64,000 nucleotides of DNA from Balamuthia mandrillaris (lineage: Eukaryota > Discosea > Longamoebia > Balamuthiidae). The first letter of the stretch is position 1. Each line of letters begins with the position of its first letter. Shown in pieces: positions 1 through 10,976 of this stretch. A program made the translations under genes and the position numbers. The notes under the pieces were generated by a model. It saw nothing but the letters and a program-made list of their open reading frames with translations. It did no database searches and was not told where the DNA came from. The stretch lies in assembly GCA_031835245.1 (NCBI GenBank), contig JAVKOQ010000072.1, forward strand, positions 20,001-84,000. Direction: 5' to 3'.

Positions 1-179
1 CCTCTCCTCTCCTCTCTCCCCTCTCCTCTCCTCTCCTCTCTCCCTCTCTCCTCTCCTCTCTCTCTCCCTCTCCCTCTCCTCTCCTCTCCTCTCTCTCTCC
101 CCTCACTTTTCCTCTCTTCTGTTTTGCCTCTTCGCTTCTCTCCTTGGATAGTCGCTGATGTTGTTTTGCTTGAATAAAG
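1..179 (+). repeat. CT-rich low-complexity intron (partial)
   Basis: The first ~110 bases are almost pure CT/CCT repeats, followed by a pyrimidine-rich stretch that ends in AG at 178-179. The next base opens an exon of the DCAF8-like gene, so this is the 3' part of an intron whose 5' end lies outside the window. Confidence 0.75.
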
Positions 180-2148
180 GTTAAGATATGGGATGTGCAT
201 CACCACCGCCTTCTTTACTCGTATCAAAGCGGACATTCGGCAAATATCTTTTGGTTAGTCTTCCACCCGTTTCGTTCCTCCTCCGTTATCACCCTTCTTT
301 GTGGTTCTCTTACCGTTGTTTGCTTGTGCTTGTATGTGTTCCATTTGCTCATTTTGCTCGCATGCATGGTTGCATTCTTAGTGCAAAGTTTTTACCCTTT
401 ACTGGAGACGAGCAGATCATTTCGTGTGCTGGAGACTGCCAAGTGAGATACAACAACATCACCACTCACAGAAATGAAAACAGCAAAGAATTGTATAAAG
501 AGAACAACCTCAAAACGTTTTATTGTCATGATGACCGCGTAAAGAAATTGTGTACAGAACCTGGCTCTCCTTTCGTATTTCTAAGTTGCTCCGAGGTATG
601 AACTTTTTGCTCTCCCTCCTTTTTTTTTCACTTCTCTTATCTCAACATGGATATTAAAATTACAGGATGGAACTATTCGACGCCTCGACTTGCGAATGTC
701 ACATAGTTGTACAGATGCTACCCATTGTGAACGGAGCGTTGAGATCGACCTTCGTCGTGGAGATTGTTGTTCCAACAGACAAGGGTATAATTCCTACTTT
801 ACTTTAATTTAACAGTGAATACTCATTCTTTCCTTCCCTCCTTCCTCCCTCTTTCCTTTATTTATTCACAGCCGAAAGATAAGAGTGAACAGCATTGCTA
901 TCAATAATGACAATGGGCACTATTTAGTTGTTGGTGGTTCCGATCCTATCTGCCGTCTCTATGACCGCAGAATGATCAGCTCCAACCGATCTTCTTCTCC
1001 CAACAGAGCAACAGTGGCTTGGTTCCGCCCAGAGAGATTCGAACAATCAGATCAACAAGGTGGACATATCACAGGGGTAGCTTTCAGTACGGATGGATCG
1101 GAAGTGGTGGCCACATATGGAGGAGACTATGTTTATCTTTGGGAAGTGGAAAGAAGCCATACAACGTATGAAGAAGGTTCGACTCGTTTTGTATCTCCTA
1201 CAGCAAAACGTAAATATTCAGAGGCGAAAACAGAGGACGAAACAGAAGAATACGGAATGGACGTTGTTGCAGAAAGTAATAAGGAAGCTAAAGACAAGGA
1301 AAAAGAAGAAGAAGAAGATTATGAAACAGAATTGGATGAAAGACAAATCAAGTGGCAAAGCACAAAAGAAAGAATGAGGCTATTGCAAGAATCACAAGAT
1401 CGTGATGCAGAGAGAATTGAAGATGAAGTAGAAAAGGAAGCAGAAGAGGAAGAAAGTGACGAAGATGAACATGAACAAGAACAAGAACAAGCAACAACAT
1501 TGGACTCCGATCCAGCCAAGTTTTACGTCAAAAAAGTCTATAGACAGGTGTTCAAAGGACATCTCAATGTTCAAACAGTGAAAGAAGTAAGCTTTTTGGG
1601 ACCCAACAGCGAGTTCATCGCAAGCGGAAGCGACGATGGACGGATCTTCGTTTGGGAAAAGAGGACGGCCAAGATTGTCAAGGTTTTAGAAGGAGACAAT
1701 CATGTGGTCAACTGTGTGCGTGGACATCCGAATGGCGATCCTGTCATTGCTTCAAGGTTTGCCTTTCCTCTTCCACTTTGCTTTTTTATTTTTCTTTTTT
1801 TCGAATGAAATAATGCCAACGTTTTTTTCCACAACATGATAGTGGAATTGACGACAACATCAAGATATGGATGCCCATTTCTGAGAGTATAACCGGAATG
1901 GAAGACCTGGAAGAGATTGTGCAAAGGAACGAACGAGCGGTAATCTCTTCCCTTCACTTGTCTTTTTTTTTTCTCTTTCCCTTTCTAACCTTGGTTGAAC
2001 TTATGAGCAGTTGGAAGAAGGCCCACAACCAATGCATCTATCTCGTGCAGTCATAATGAACCTCCTTCGTATGATGAGAGAGGATGGAGAAAACGGAGAA
2101 GGAGGAGGAGGAAACGAAGAAGAACGCGTTGCTTGTCTTCAATCCTGA
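180..2148 (+). CDS. DCAF8-like WD40 repeat protein, 5' truncated
   Basis: Likely a substrate receptor of the DDB1-CUL4 ubiquitin ligase, related to DCAF8/WDR42. Exons read as 180-253, 382-595, 666-784, 872-1756, 1843-1939 and 2011-2148, and the frame is continuous across all of them (508 residues in the window). The first exon gives VKIWDVHHHRLLYSYQSGH, the second CAKFLPFTGDEQIISCAGD and the fourth GHYLVVGGSDPICRLYDRRM. These follow DCAF8 repeats in order, including the YDRR that sits where DCAF8 has its DDB1-contacting WDxR-type motif. A long Glu/Lys-rich acidic insert (about 1200-1500) separates the middle from the last blades, and the end (GIDDNIKIWMPISE) matches the last DCAF8 blade. The N-terminus lies upstream of the window. 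Family assignment is from remembered similarity. Confidence 0.85.
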
Positions 2149-2392
2149 ACAAAAAAAAATAAAACTCTGTCGACACAACAAAAAATTCATGTTCCCATGT
2201 GGCGTTGAACCTACGCCAATACCTGACGTCATTCATCAAGATCGATCTTAACTGCTCCTCAAGCGCGAGGGTTTTCGATGGAGATCTGTGATGCTTGAAA
2301 AAAACTGTAAGCTTGACCCCTCATGGTGGATCCGTTAAAATTTTTAATTTTATTTTTCGAAAAAGAAAAAGTAAGAAAAAAAGTGCAGCAAG
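2149..2392 (+). promoter_or_regulatory. Intergenic region with TGTCGACA and TGACGTCA palindromes
   Basis: This 244-nt spacer holds the 3' flank of the DCAF8-like gene and the probable promoter of the FCP1 gene. TGTCGACA lies at 2167-2174 and TGACGTCA (CRE-type, bZIP core) at 2224-2231, respectively about 225 and 165 nt before the FCP1 start codon. A short hairpin (GGCGT/ACGCC) lies at about 2204-2220. Regulatory function is inferred from the recurrence of both palindromes in other promoters of the window. Confidence 0.4.
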
Positions 2393-2973
2393 ATGGAAGA
2401 GAAGGAGATACGGTTTGAGCCTACTGCTGCTGCCACCACAACATCAGAAGGCCATGGGTATCGTTTGGTGGAATGGTTGGTCAACGCAGGAGACGAGATC
2501 TATCCGGAGCAAGCGTTGGCCGTGTACGAGGTCGAAGGGCAGGGGCCTGGAATGAGGCGTACCCTGCACTCATCTTTGGAGGGGGTCGTCCAATCGTTGG
2601 TTGTTTCCACTCACGAACCTTTGGAAGTGGGGTAAGTGATCACGCTCCCTCTTTTTGGTTTCAGGCAGGAAAAAATAAATGAATAAAATCTCATCATCAC
2701 AATGTGATTTTTAACAAAACACAAACAGACAGCCCGTGATGATCGCCCAAGTGTGCTCGCATGCGGTACAATTTCATGGGATGTGCAGCATTTGTTTTAA
2801 AGACCTATCTGAGTAAGTTGCTTTCAAATGATGTGACATTGGTAATGGTTCTCTTTAACTTTTTGTTCCCGAAGGCAACACTTCAACAGGTTAGACACGA
2901 AGCTGACTACCTTTTCTCTGATTCATTCAGAGCCAAACCTCAAAGTTACCAGAGAGGTCCGTTGCGATAACAT

Positions 2974-3009
<36 letters not shown>

Positions 3010-3751
3010 GTTCTCGATTAGATGGGTCTTTCTGGTCGACTCTTCTCCTCTTTCTTCTCTTCTCTTCAGGGTGTTCTTCTTTTCTCAACACAACAATTTT
3101 CCCTTACTAGGAAGCGGAGCGAGATGCTCACAAGACAGCCAGCCATTTGCTTGGTAACAAAAAGCTCTCATTGGTGTTAGATCTGGATCAAACGCTGGTG
3201 CACGCCACCAACGATCTCACCGTGGAGGCGCTTTTCGCCACTGATAAACCTCCAGAACAACAGACTCCAAAAGAGGAAGGTGAAGCTTCAGCGTCAACAA
3301 ACAAAGAAGAGGCCAGCGTGGCAGCAACACCTCTTCCTCCTAACAACCGCAAAAGCCAACTCATCGATCATCTATACTCGTTTCAGCTCAAGTACGCCCC
3401 ACATCCATTCTACATCAAGCTACGGCCTTTTCTCCTCGAGTTTTTGAGGGAGGTAGACCAACTTTTTGAGCTACATATATATACGATGGGGACCAGACCC
3501 TATGCCAACAAAGTTGCTGAGCTCATCGATCCTACTCGCTCTCTCTTCCGAAACAACATTCTTTCTCGTGACGAGTGCCAAAGTATGTTTTTTTTCCCGT
3601 CTCACACACCATTTATCTCTTCTCTCTCTCTCCCTCTCTCTCCCTCTCTCTCTCCCTCTCTCTCTCCCTCTCTCTCTCCCTCTCTCTCTCTCTTTCCCTT
3701 CTCTTTCTCCCCCTCTCTCTTTCTCCCTCTCTTCTCCCCCCTCTCTCTTCT

Positions 3752-3801
<50 letters not shown>

Positions 3802-4683
3802 ACAGTAACTAACAAGTTATCTTCCAGACATGAACTTTAAAAACTTGCAACGCTTGTTTCCTTGTGACGATTCAATGGTGATTATCATCGATGATAGAGT
3901 TGACGTTTGGGGCACTTGCAAGAATCTCATTCCTATTACTCCCTGTACGAAATCTTCTTTCTTATCTTTTTTTTGTTTAGTTTTTTGTTTTTATGTGGCT
4001 GTTGCTTTTACTTGTTTTCTAACTTTTAGTCATCCACAAATAGATCTTTTCTTTCATGACACAAAAGTGAACGCCTTGCCACAAGACCAACAAACTGCAA
4101 AAGATGGCGGTGCTCCCTCCAATTCAAGAAAACGGAAACAAAAGGAAACAACTGAAGGACCAAAAGACAAAGAATTGCAAGAACAACAAAGCGAAAAAGA
4201 GAACACAAAAGAGGAAGAGGCAACACTGAACAACGAAGAAGCACAAACAGAAACCGAACCCGACAAAAAACGAGCCAAAGTTATTTCTTCAGATCCCGCT
4301 TCTCTCTCTGCTAGCGATACTAGTTCCTCCTCATCTGATCTACCTCCCTCTTCTCCCACTTCATCTTCCTCTAACGAGGCACAACTTCAACAAGCACAGC
4401 AATCACAACTACCTTATCGAAAAGGAGCACTCACCGACAACTATCTGCTGCATGTTTTACGGCTGTTGAAACAAGTCCACCAAATGTTCTATGCAGAAAA
4501 CACGGGTGGAGAAGAAGAGGGAGAGGAGAAGGAAGAATTGGAAGAACGGCAACTTACACTTTCAAAACGTGATGTAAAATATTGTTTATACTTGGCACGA
4601 AGGAATATCTTGCACGGCGTTCACGTCCTCTTTAGTGGTATTTTCCCACTGCGTACAACACCTCACAGGTTTCTTTCTTTCTT

Positions 4684-4751
<68 letters not shown>

Positions 4752-4911
4752 CAGCACTCATCTACATTCTTAAGGACGGCGTTATGGTTGGTAGCAGAAG
4801 CGTTTGGAGCCAAATGCTACACCGAGTTTCATGATGACCTCACCCATCTGGTTGCAGCACAGGTACCGTAGTTTTGTTATGTTGTCTTTAGTTCCTCCAT
4901 CGTTTTCCCTA

Positions 4912-4957
<46 letters not shown>

Positions 4958-5591
4958 CAGGATGGAACCGTTAAAGTCAGAAAAGCTAGGGGACATTACC
5001 CTAATGTCAAAATTGTAAACATAGAATGGTATTTTCATTTCCTTCTTTTGTTCTTCTCCATTGATTTCTTTTGTTAAAAAATTTATTTCAAAAAACAGGT
5101 TAATCGATTCATTTACTTCTTTTCAACGGGCAGACGAAACGTTGTATCCAATCTCAACACCAACGGAGGAAGAAGCAAGTTTGGCTCGCGACGGTCGGTT
5201 GAGTCGAGAGCAGTTGAGATTGTTGCAAGAGCTCTACACGTGTTACGTGGAAGGAGTAGAAGAGTTGTTAAGGAAGCACGAACCAGAGAAGCTGCAACGA
5301 CAACAGGAAGAGCGACGCCTGTTGGAAGAGCGGGAAGAGGAGAAGCACAAAACAAAAGAGGAGGAAGGAAAAGAGGAGGGAGAAGAAAGAGATGAGTTCT
5401 TGGAGAGCATACTAGGCAGTGACGCAGATGAAGATGATGATGAGGACGAAGTGGAGGAAGAAGAGAAGGAGGAGGAAGAAAGAGAACCTGAAGAGAAAAG
5501 GAAAGCAGTTGTGGCTGAAGGAGAGGACGAATTCGCAAAGTTGTTGGAAGACGAGTTGTTAAGCAGTTTTGCAGATTTGGATGATCTTTGA
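2393..5591 (+). CDS. FCP1: RNA polymerase II CTD phosphatase, FCP1 type
   Basis: Removes phosphate from Ser residues of the RNA polymerase II C-terminal repeat. Nine exons: 2393-2631, 2729-2812, 2875-2956, 3111-3582, 3828-3944, 4044-4668, 4775-4862, 4961-5028 and 5099-5591, giving 755 residues. The N-terminal ~90 residues are the biotinyl-lipoyl-like module of FCP1 (YRLVEWLVNAGDEIYPEQAL), ending in a Cys-rich HAVQFHGMCSICFKDL. The catalytic FCP homology domain has LVLDLDQTLVH (nucleophile D159, D161) and continues with LFPCDDSMVIIIDDRVDVW. After a long Ser/Glu-rich linker a BRCT domain follows (FGAKCYTEFHDDLTHLVAA). The C-terminus is very acidic and ends in FADLDDL, as in FCP1 proteins that bind TFIIF. 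Exon 6 starts after AG at 4042-4043; the nearer AG at 4028 would bring in a stop codon. Introns contain CT microsatellites. Confidence 0.9.
3620..3797 (+). repeat. CT microsatellite in FCP1 intron 4
   Basis: About 180 nt of CT/CCT repeats on the sense strand inside the intron 3583-3827. Shorter pure (CT)n tracts sit in other FCP1 introns at about 2980-3006, 4687-4748 and 4917-4956. Confidence 0.9.
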
Positions 5592-5674
5592 TAATGATGA
5601 TGACTTTTCTTCCATTCTCTTTCCTCTCTTTTCTTTCTTCTCTTCAATTTAGTTCTCTTCTCTTTTCTTTCTTT

Positions 5675-6877
5675 CTACATAGAAACCACTTGAGGAGCTT
5701 CATCATCCGGTTCAACAATCGTAAAGTCATGATGAAACCGCTTCGTCAGGAACCGTCTGAACTTTCTGCACCGTTGGACCAGCCTCTCCTCCGCCTCTCC
5801 CTCCTCCAACACGGCAGCAAAGAACGAGCCCAGCGAGGGGGCCAAAAAGTTATCCTGCAGCAACTCATCCTGAAAGAAATCCACCGGCATGCGCTTCAAC
5901 TGGTGATGCAGCACCACCACGAACTCGAGGAAGAGCCCCGGCAGCTCCCTCAACGCCTCCTGACAGTTGCACAGCATCTCCACCATCCTCTTCCATTGCA
6001 GAAAGCCATCCAAGCATTGACCCAACAGGAAACACAAGTAGGCAAACTGCAACTCTCCCAGCAGCAGCTTGTATGCGGCTTCTTCTTCTTGCTTTGCTTC
6101 GGTTCCTCCTTTCTTGCTGTACTGATGGAGAAGAAGGTGACGAAGGAGATAGCTTTTGTCGAGGCCGCTGCGAGTGATCACGGCCGGAGTTGCGTCTTTG
6201 GGAATGAAGCGTTTGGGAATGGGTGTGTAGAAGCAGTGATGCGATCGACCCTTCTCCTTCTTCCCTGCTTCTTCCTCTCCCTCCACAACCTCTTGGATCT
6301 TGGGTCCGCCGCTTCGTTGGAGCTCTTCCTCCTCCTCTTCGGCGGCTTGGGACCAAATCGTTCTGCCAACGGGTTGAAGACGGGCCACCACTTCCGGTGT
6401 GACATGATTGCAAAGGTGGAGCCATGCCACCGCGGTGGTGGTCTTGTTCCTCCTTGTACTTCCTTCTTCCTCTGTTTCGGGTTGTTGAAGCGGATAAGGC
6501 CCAAGATAAGCATCAAAGTCAAAGCGCCGCACTCCCTCCTTAAAGCGGAGCGCCTCCTCCTGGTCCTCCCATCGCTCCTCGGGCACCAGCTCCTCCTCCG
6601 CGGTGCTCCACCGAAAGACCTTCACCTCCCCTCGTCCTTGCTGCGGGGGAGGGAAGTGCACAAAAATGGACTTGCGAGGGCTGAACGCGCCGCCGTGCTT
6701 GAGGGCAGGGCTGTAGTAGAGCAGGTGCATGCCTGGGGGGACCATCTTGACGCCCTTGAACTTGGGGCCGACTTGCCAGGAGTGGAGGTCGATGCCGAAC
6801 TCGGTGCCCTCCGGCACGTCCAAGCAGAGCACGGCCCCACCTCGCTGAGCCATATCGAAAGCGGTCGTCGCCTCCAT
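5675..6877 (-). CDS. AAR2: AAR2 family pre-mRNA splicing factor
   Basis: AAR2 binds Prp8 in the cytoplasm during U5 snRNP assembly and is later exchanged for Brr2. A single exon of 400 residues, close to the usual ~355-385. N-terminal CLDVPEGTEFGIDLHSWQVG and PKFKGVKMVPPGMHLLYYS are the hallmark AAR2 sequences. Further on come FLGPYP-like YLGPYPLQQ, then LGELQFAYLCFLLGQCLDGF, the conserved C-terminal helical core. An acidic linker (about residues 180-210) is longer than in animals. The ATG at 6875-6877 was chosen because homology starts about 10 residues after it; the upstream in-frame stretch is Lys/Arg-rich 5' UTR. Divergent from the next gene, sharing a 519-nt promoter region. Confidence 0.93.
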   Translation of the reverse strand: MEATTAFDMAQRGGAVLCLDVPEGTEFGIDLHSWQVGPKFKGVKMVPPGMHLLYYSPALKHGGAFSPRKSIFVHFPPPQQGRGEVKVFRWSTAEEELVPEERWEDQEEALRFKEGVRRFDFDAYLGPYPLQQPETEEEGSTRRNKTTTAVAWLHLCNHVTPEVVARLQPVGRTIWSQAAEEEEEELQRSGGPKIQEVVEGEEEAGKKEKGRSHHCFYTPIPKRFIPKDATPAVITRSGLDKSYLLRHLLLHQYSKKGGTEAKQEEEAAYKLLLGELQFAYLCFLLGQCLDGFLQWKRMVEMLCNCQEALRELPGLFLEFVVVLHHQLKRMPVDFFQDELLQDNFLAPSLGSFFAAVLEEGEAEERLVQRCRKFRRFLTKRFHHDFTIVEPDDEAPQVVSM

Positions 6878-7396
6878 CGCTTCTCTTCTCTTTTCTTTTC
6901 TTTCTTTTCTTTTCTTTCTTCGTGGGTTGGTTTTTCGGCTTTGAGCACACGAAAAAGACGCGAAACTTCCCAGCCTTGTCGACAACCTCATGTCGACAAG
7001 AATACGAGCAATTTTCAGATATTGTGTCGACAAGAATGCAAGCCATGCAAGGAATGGCATGCCTTCGGAAAGATGGAAACTTGCTGTGGAGAAGAAAGGA
7101 GAACGACGGGGAAAGTGCTGGCTGGCTGCTGTATCTGGTGGAAAAGCGTTGGAAAAAAATGTGGAGCGGCTTGTGGCATACCTTATTTCCTCCTAGGCTG
7201 CTTTTTTTTTTCCTTTGCTTCTGTTGGACTCTCTGAGATTTTTCTGTTGGATTGACAGCCAACCGCACAGCCACAAAAAAAACAACAGGAGCGCAAGCTA
7301 CCCACTCCTTCTTCTTGTTTTTTTTTTCACTTTCAGAAACAAACGTTCGAAACAGCAACACGTATCGTATAAACATATTTTTCTACGACCGCCACC
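6878..7396 (+). promoter_or_regulatory. Divergent promoter with three TGTCGACA palindromes
   Basis: Spacer between AAR2 (-) and the NTF2-like gene (+). It carries TTGTCGACAA at 6976-6985, TGTCGACA at 6991-6998 and TGTCGACA at 7025-7032. The last two share the 13-mer TGTCGACAAGAAT. The cluster lies 100-155 nt before the AAR2 start codon. No coding potential seen. Confidence 0.5.
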
Positions 7397-8134
7397 ATGA
7401 TGATGCTCAAGCGAAACCAGCACATCCAGGAGCTGAAGAGGAACCTCAGGACCCCTCTGCACACCTCCCTGAGCAAGGACGAGCAGGAGCTGGTCCGCAA
7501 TGTGATGAACCTCTATGACTCTACCGCCGCCAAGGACAAGCAAACCATTTCCACTGGGCTGGAACGGTTCTACAGCAAGGACGCCGTCTTCAGTGACCCC
7601 ATCCTCCAGGTGACGGGGCGCAACAACATGCTCGTCCAATTCTCGGCCCTGAGGAAGCTGTTCTACGAGTGCACCCCTCAGCTCATCAACGCTGCCTTTG
7701 TGAAGAACTCTTCCTCCAACACTGCTGGTGGCCAGGACGTGCTCATGCTGCACCTCATCATGGACTACAGGGTCCTCAAAGCCATCCCCCTAAGGCTCCA
7801 GTTTGAGCAGTTCACTGTGCTCTACCTGTCCTCCAATCCGGAGCAGACTTTGGCCAAGCTGGAGAGCGGCCCTGTGGCTCATGGACGAGCTGGAGTGGAG
7901 GCTTTGGAAGAGATGCCCATCGCCGGGGATGCTGAAGGCAATGGCAAGGGAAGAGGCAAAGGAGGTGCCAGCGCCCAGCAGAGGAGCTTGAGAAACCAAA
8001 AGGTCATTTACCATCAGGACAGTTGGGACGTGGCCTCGTTGATGGAAGGGTTGCCTATCATAGGTTTTATCTTTGCCATGTGGAAGCTCATCATCGGCAT
8101 GCTTACCAGTTGGATCTTCACCAGAATGTGCTGA
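7397..8134 (+). CDS. NTF2/SnoaL-like domain protein with C-terminal hydrophobic helix
   Basis: Single exon, 245 residues. Residues ~20-150 look like an NTF2-like (SnoaL/DUF2358-type) cone fold: a helix with VRNVMNLYDSTA, then GLERFYSKDAVFSDPILQVTG and a later FEQFTVLYLS strand. A Gly/Lys-rich linker (~175-195) interrupts the last part. The C-terminus has a hydrophobic stretch, LPIIGFIFAMWKLIIGMLTSW, which may anchor the protein to a membrane or pack against the fold. The start has a strong context (GCCACCATGATGATG), so any of the first three Met codons could be used. No catalytic residues are evident; enzyme or binding role unknown. Converges with the next gene (266-nt gap). Confidence 0.75.
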   Translation: MMMLKRNQHIQELKRNLRTPLHTSLSKDEQELVRNVMNLYDSTAAKDKQTISTGLERFYSKDAVFSDPILQVTGRNNMLVQFSALRKLFYECTPQLINAAFVKNSSSNTAGGQDVLMLHLIMDYRVLKAIPLRLQFEQFTVLYLSSNPEQTLAKLESGPVAHGRAGVEALEEMPIAGDAEGNGKGRGKGGASAQQRSLRNQKVIYHQDSWDVASLMEGLPIIGFIFAMWKLIIGMLTSWIFTRMC

Positions 8135-8400
8135 AGAACCACCAACACATATTGTGATGATGCATTCGTTCTTCTGCTCGCTCTCATCGTTAAAATAACA
8201 CCTTTTGTCTTTTTTCTCTTATTTTTGTGTTCTCTCTCTCTCGCGCTCTCTCTCTCATTCATCTTCTTTGCGTCAGGAGAAGAAAATGGGGGCCGTCCTC
8301 CAGCAAGCATCTTCCGCTGCATAAATGTATCCGCGACCTCGTGACGAGCGTCACAGTGCAGAAAATGAAAGAGAAAGTTGGCTATTTATTCCATTTCAAG

Positions 8401-9737
8401 CTACACTACAGCACAAAAGTCAGTCCCAGAGCGACTGGTCAAGCGAAAGCCTCCCACTAAACCCTTTTCATTAACGTCCACTAGCATCAAGGAAATGTCG
8501 GATCCCCGGTAGTTATGGCTGTTGGCTTGGTCAGAAGGAGCCGCGGTTAAATCGCTTTCAAAGAAAGTAAGTTGCAGAGAGGCGAGGTCGAATCGGTCTG
8601 CAGGGAGTGGTGCTTTAACGTTACTGTAGATGGTCACATTGAGTTTTGGGGTCTTGTCCTGGGCCTCTTTTTGCCAGGTGTTTCGTGCAATTGCTTTTGT
8701 CTTCACTCCTTGTTCTACCTGTTGCATGAAAATAAGTGAGTAAGAAAACAAACAAGGAAAGGAAAATGAAAATCTTTCACCTCTTGCTCACGTGAATACC
8801 ACTCCCTGCCCATGGAACTTCCCGAAACATAAGGGTAAAACCTCAAACACCAAGTGGTTCGATTGGTTTGAGAAGGAATGACATCGTAGTTAAACGTAGG
8901 GTACACATTACGGGTTTGAACAGTCCAGGCTTTGCTCTCTCCAGAAATGGTAGAAATCCAATTCCTATATTGATTATTGAGAGAAGAGAGGCGGCCAGCA
9001 CTAGGTACATGCATCATTATCCAAGGGAATTGTGTTCGAAGAGACTGTGGCTTAGAGTTGTAGTGCAGGTGGTGACTCCAAAGCCCGTTCCATAGCTGTA
9101 CTGGCAGCTGCTGACTATTAGAGTCAAATGGCAGGTTGAGTTCCAACGAGCTCGTCAACGGTACGTTTTTTGGTTTTATCCAGACTTCTAGATGACAATC
9201 ACCGGCTATCACAGGGACGTCCACCCTGCCTTTTGGGGCATCGAAGACAATAGGCTCTTTGGGGCACTCAACAAGGAAGGGAGCAACTTTTATCTCCAGG
9301 GTGCCTTTGCGAATAGGCCCCTCTCTGCTTCTCAAGTCATACTCTGAGGGTTGTTTGTTCGAAAGCCAAAGGGCACCCTTGAGGAAGGCCACGCTAGAGT
9401 ACTGTGAAGAATATTTAGGCGGCGTTTCGGGATCGAAGCTTACTTGATAGTGAAGAAATCTAGCTGTAATTCTGAGTTGCATATAGACTCCTTTGTTGGG
9501 AGCGGAGCCGTAAAAGTACAGTTGGCAGCCTCCTGCTGGCAGAAGTCCGTCCTCGGGGATGTCGAAAGTCAACGTTTCTGGCTCCGCGATCGTGAGGCTT
9601 TGGTTGCACCAGTCGGGCGTTACAATGATCTCTGTGGTACATCGCTGGGTAACGTGGTGCTCCACCGCAAAGAAACACGGCACAAGGAAGCAAGCGAAAA
9701 CCAGGAGCAGCGCTGTAAAAGTTGGCGAGGAGCGCAT
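8401..9737 (-). CDS. Secreted protein of unknown function
   Basis: Two exons on the minus strand, 8781-9737 and 8401-8718, joined in frame at EWYSREQE/VEQGVKTK (424 residues). The ATG at 9735-9737 begins a classical signal peptide (MRSSPTFTALLLVFACFLV, ending near CFFA). The rest is rich in Pro, Ser, Trp and Tyr with scattered Cys residues (for example DWCNQSLTI, GGCQLYFYG, GDCHLEVWI), suggesting a disulfide-bonded beta-rich extracellular or lysosomal protein. Several NxS/T sites (NQS, NRT, NVT) would allow N-glycosylation. There is no TM helix near the C-terminus, which ends TDFCAVV. I do not recognise the family. Confidence 0.75.
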
Positions 9738-10199
9738 TGTCAACGGTTTGTTATGTTAGGCTATGTTATGTTATTCCTTCTGTGTTTGTTATATTCAAAA
9801 AGCTCTGTGTGCAACAAAACTAGCAAAGGCCACATTTAATTCTGCAAAATTTTTCGAGGTATTTTTTTAGATAAATGAATTAATTCATTCTCAACATATT
9901 TCAAATACCATCAAAGACAGAAACAGAACAAAGAAATCTTGACAGCATGAAGAGGTTGACAGCAGAAGGCGTCCCCTCCCCAGTAGTGGAGGGGAAACAG
10001 ACGCGAAGCCCGAAGGGGGACACAGACGACAAAAAATAGAAAGAAGAGAGACACCACCAAAAAGCTTGGTTGGACAGCGCACTCCTTCCAATCTTACACA
10101 ACAAGTAGTGGAAGAAACAAAAAACCCAAACACAATTTTTTTTTTGTCTATTCTTTTCTGTAACTTTCAGCTACACAACAACAATAAAAAAAAAGATAG
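9738..10199. other. Divergent spacer with a strong stem-loop
   Basis: 462 nt between the secreted-protein gene (-) and the Rho GTPase gene (+), mostly AT-rich. It contains one perfect 8-bp hairpin at 9972-9995 (TCCCCTCC, 8-nt loop, GGAGGGGA), 205 nt before the Rho start codon, likely in its 5' UTR or promoter. No ORF is convincing. Confidence 0.4.
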
Positions 10200-10976
10200 A
10201 TGCAGTTCACTCATGTGAAATGTGTGGTGGTGGGGGATGGAGCCGTGGGGAAGACCTCCCTGCTGCTCAGCTACACCACCAACAGCATGCCGGGAGAGTA
10301 CATGCCCACCATCTTTGACAACTACTCGGCCAACGTCATGCTGGACGACAAGGTCTACTGCCTGGGCCTTTGGGACACGGCCGGCCAGGAGGAGTATGAC
10401 CGGCTGCGCCCGCTCAGCTACCCCTCCACCGACGTCTTCCTGGTTTGCTTCTCGGTCATCTCCCCGCCGTCTTTCATCAATGCCCGCGCCAAATGGGCCG
10501 CTGAGGTGCGACGCTACTGCCCTGACGTGCCCGTTCTGCTGGTCGGCCTCAAGACGGACCTTCGACAAGACCCCGTTGTGCTGCGGCGATTGGCCATTCG
10601 AGGGATGGTCCCCGTCACGATGGCTCACGGCGAGGCCATGGCACAGCAGGTCGGCGCCAAGTATGTGGAGTGCAGCGCATTGACGCAGGAGAACCTTGCA
10701 CAGGTCTTTGAGACGGCCATTCGAGAAGCTTGCAGGAAGGACGAGGAGGCAGAAGAACAAAAAAAGAAAAAGAACAAGAACAAGAACAAGAACAAGATGA
10801 AGAAGAGCACAAAGAAGCAGCAGAAAATCAAGAGGAAGACGGCCACAAACAACAATAACGACGGCGCAACGCCTGGATGCTTTTCTCCGATGCGAAGAAG
10901 CCGAAAGATTACCGAACACAACCAAACGGCCAAGCCCACGAACACTTCCCCCAACAACAAGTGCGTCACAATGTAA
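10200..10976 (+). CDS. Rho-family small GTPase with extended polybasic tail
   Basis: A membrane-attached molecular switch controlling actin. Single exon, 258 residues. P-loop GDGAVGKT at 12-19, effector region [13 protein letters not shown] (Rac/Rho type), switch [16 protein letters not shown] and SAL nucleotide-binding motif (ECSALT). The NKxD-equivalent reads LKTDLR, as in some fungal Rho proteins, rather than TKLD or NKKD. The C-terminus ends in CVTM, a CAAX box for prenylation. Between the G domain (~residue 180) and the CAAX box is an insert of ~75 residues made of Lys/Asn repeats and an MRRSRK-like basic patch, far longer than the ~10-residue hypervariable tail of most Rho proteins. The Rho insert helix region looks short and altered (residues ~120-135). 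Confidence 0.92.
   Translation: MQFTHVKCVVVGDGAVGKTSLLLSYTTNSMPGEYMPTIFDNYSANVMLDDKVYCLGLWDTAGQEEYDRLRPLSYPSTDVFLVCFSVISPPSFINARAKWAAEVRRYCPDVPVLLVGLKTDLRQDPVVLRRLAIRGMVPVTMAHGEAMAQQVGAKYVECSALTQENLAQVFETAIREACRKDEEAEEQKKKKNKNKNKNKMKKSTKKQQKIKRKTATNNNNDGATPGCFSPMRRSRKITEHNQTAKPTNTSPNNKCVTM

Noticed and set aside
2204-2220. GGCGT-TGAACCT-ACGCC hairpin resembling a tRNA T arm
   Set aside because: The TTCAA is out of register with the stem, and no other tRNA arms are nearby.
3575-3840. Ser/Leu- or Arg/Glu-repeat ORFs over CT tracts
   Set aside because: Translations of intronic microsatellites, not genes.
4030-4043. Exon 6 of FCP1 starting after AG at 4028-4029
   Set aside because: That acceptor puts an in-frame stop at once; the AG at 4042-4043 restores the conserved Y-x-F segment.
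5588-7255. 555-codon plus-strand open frame
   Set aside because: Lies opposite AAR2, which has strong family similarity. The frame is an antisense shadow produced by GC-rich codon use.
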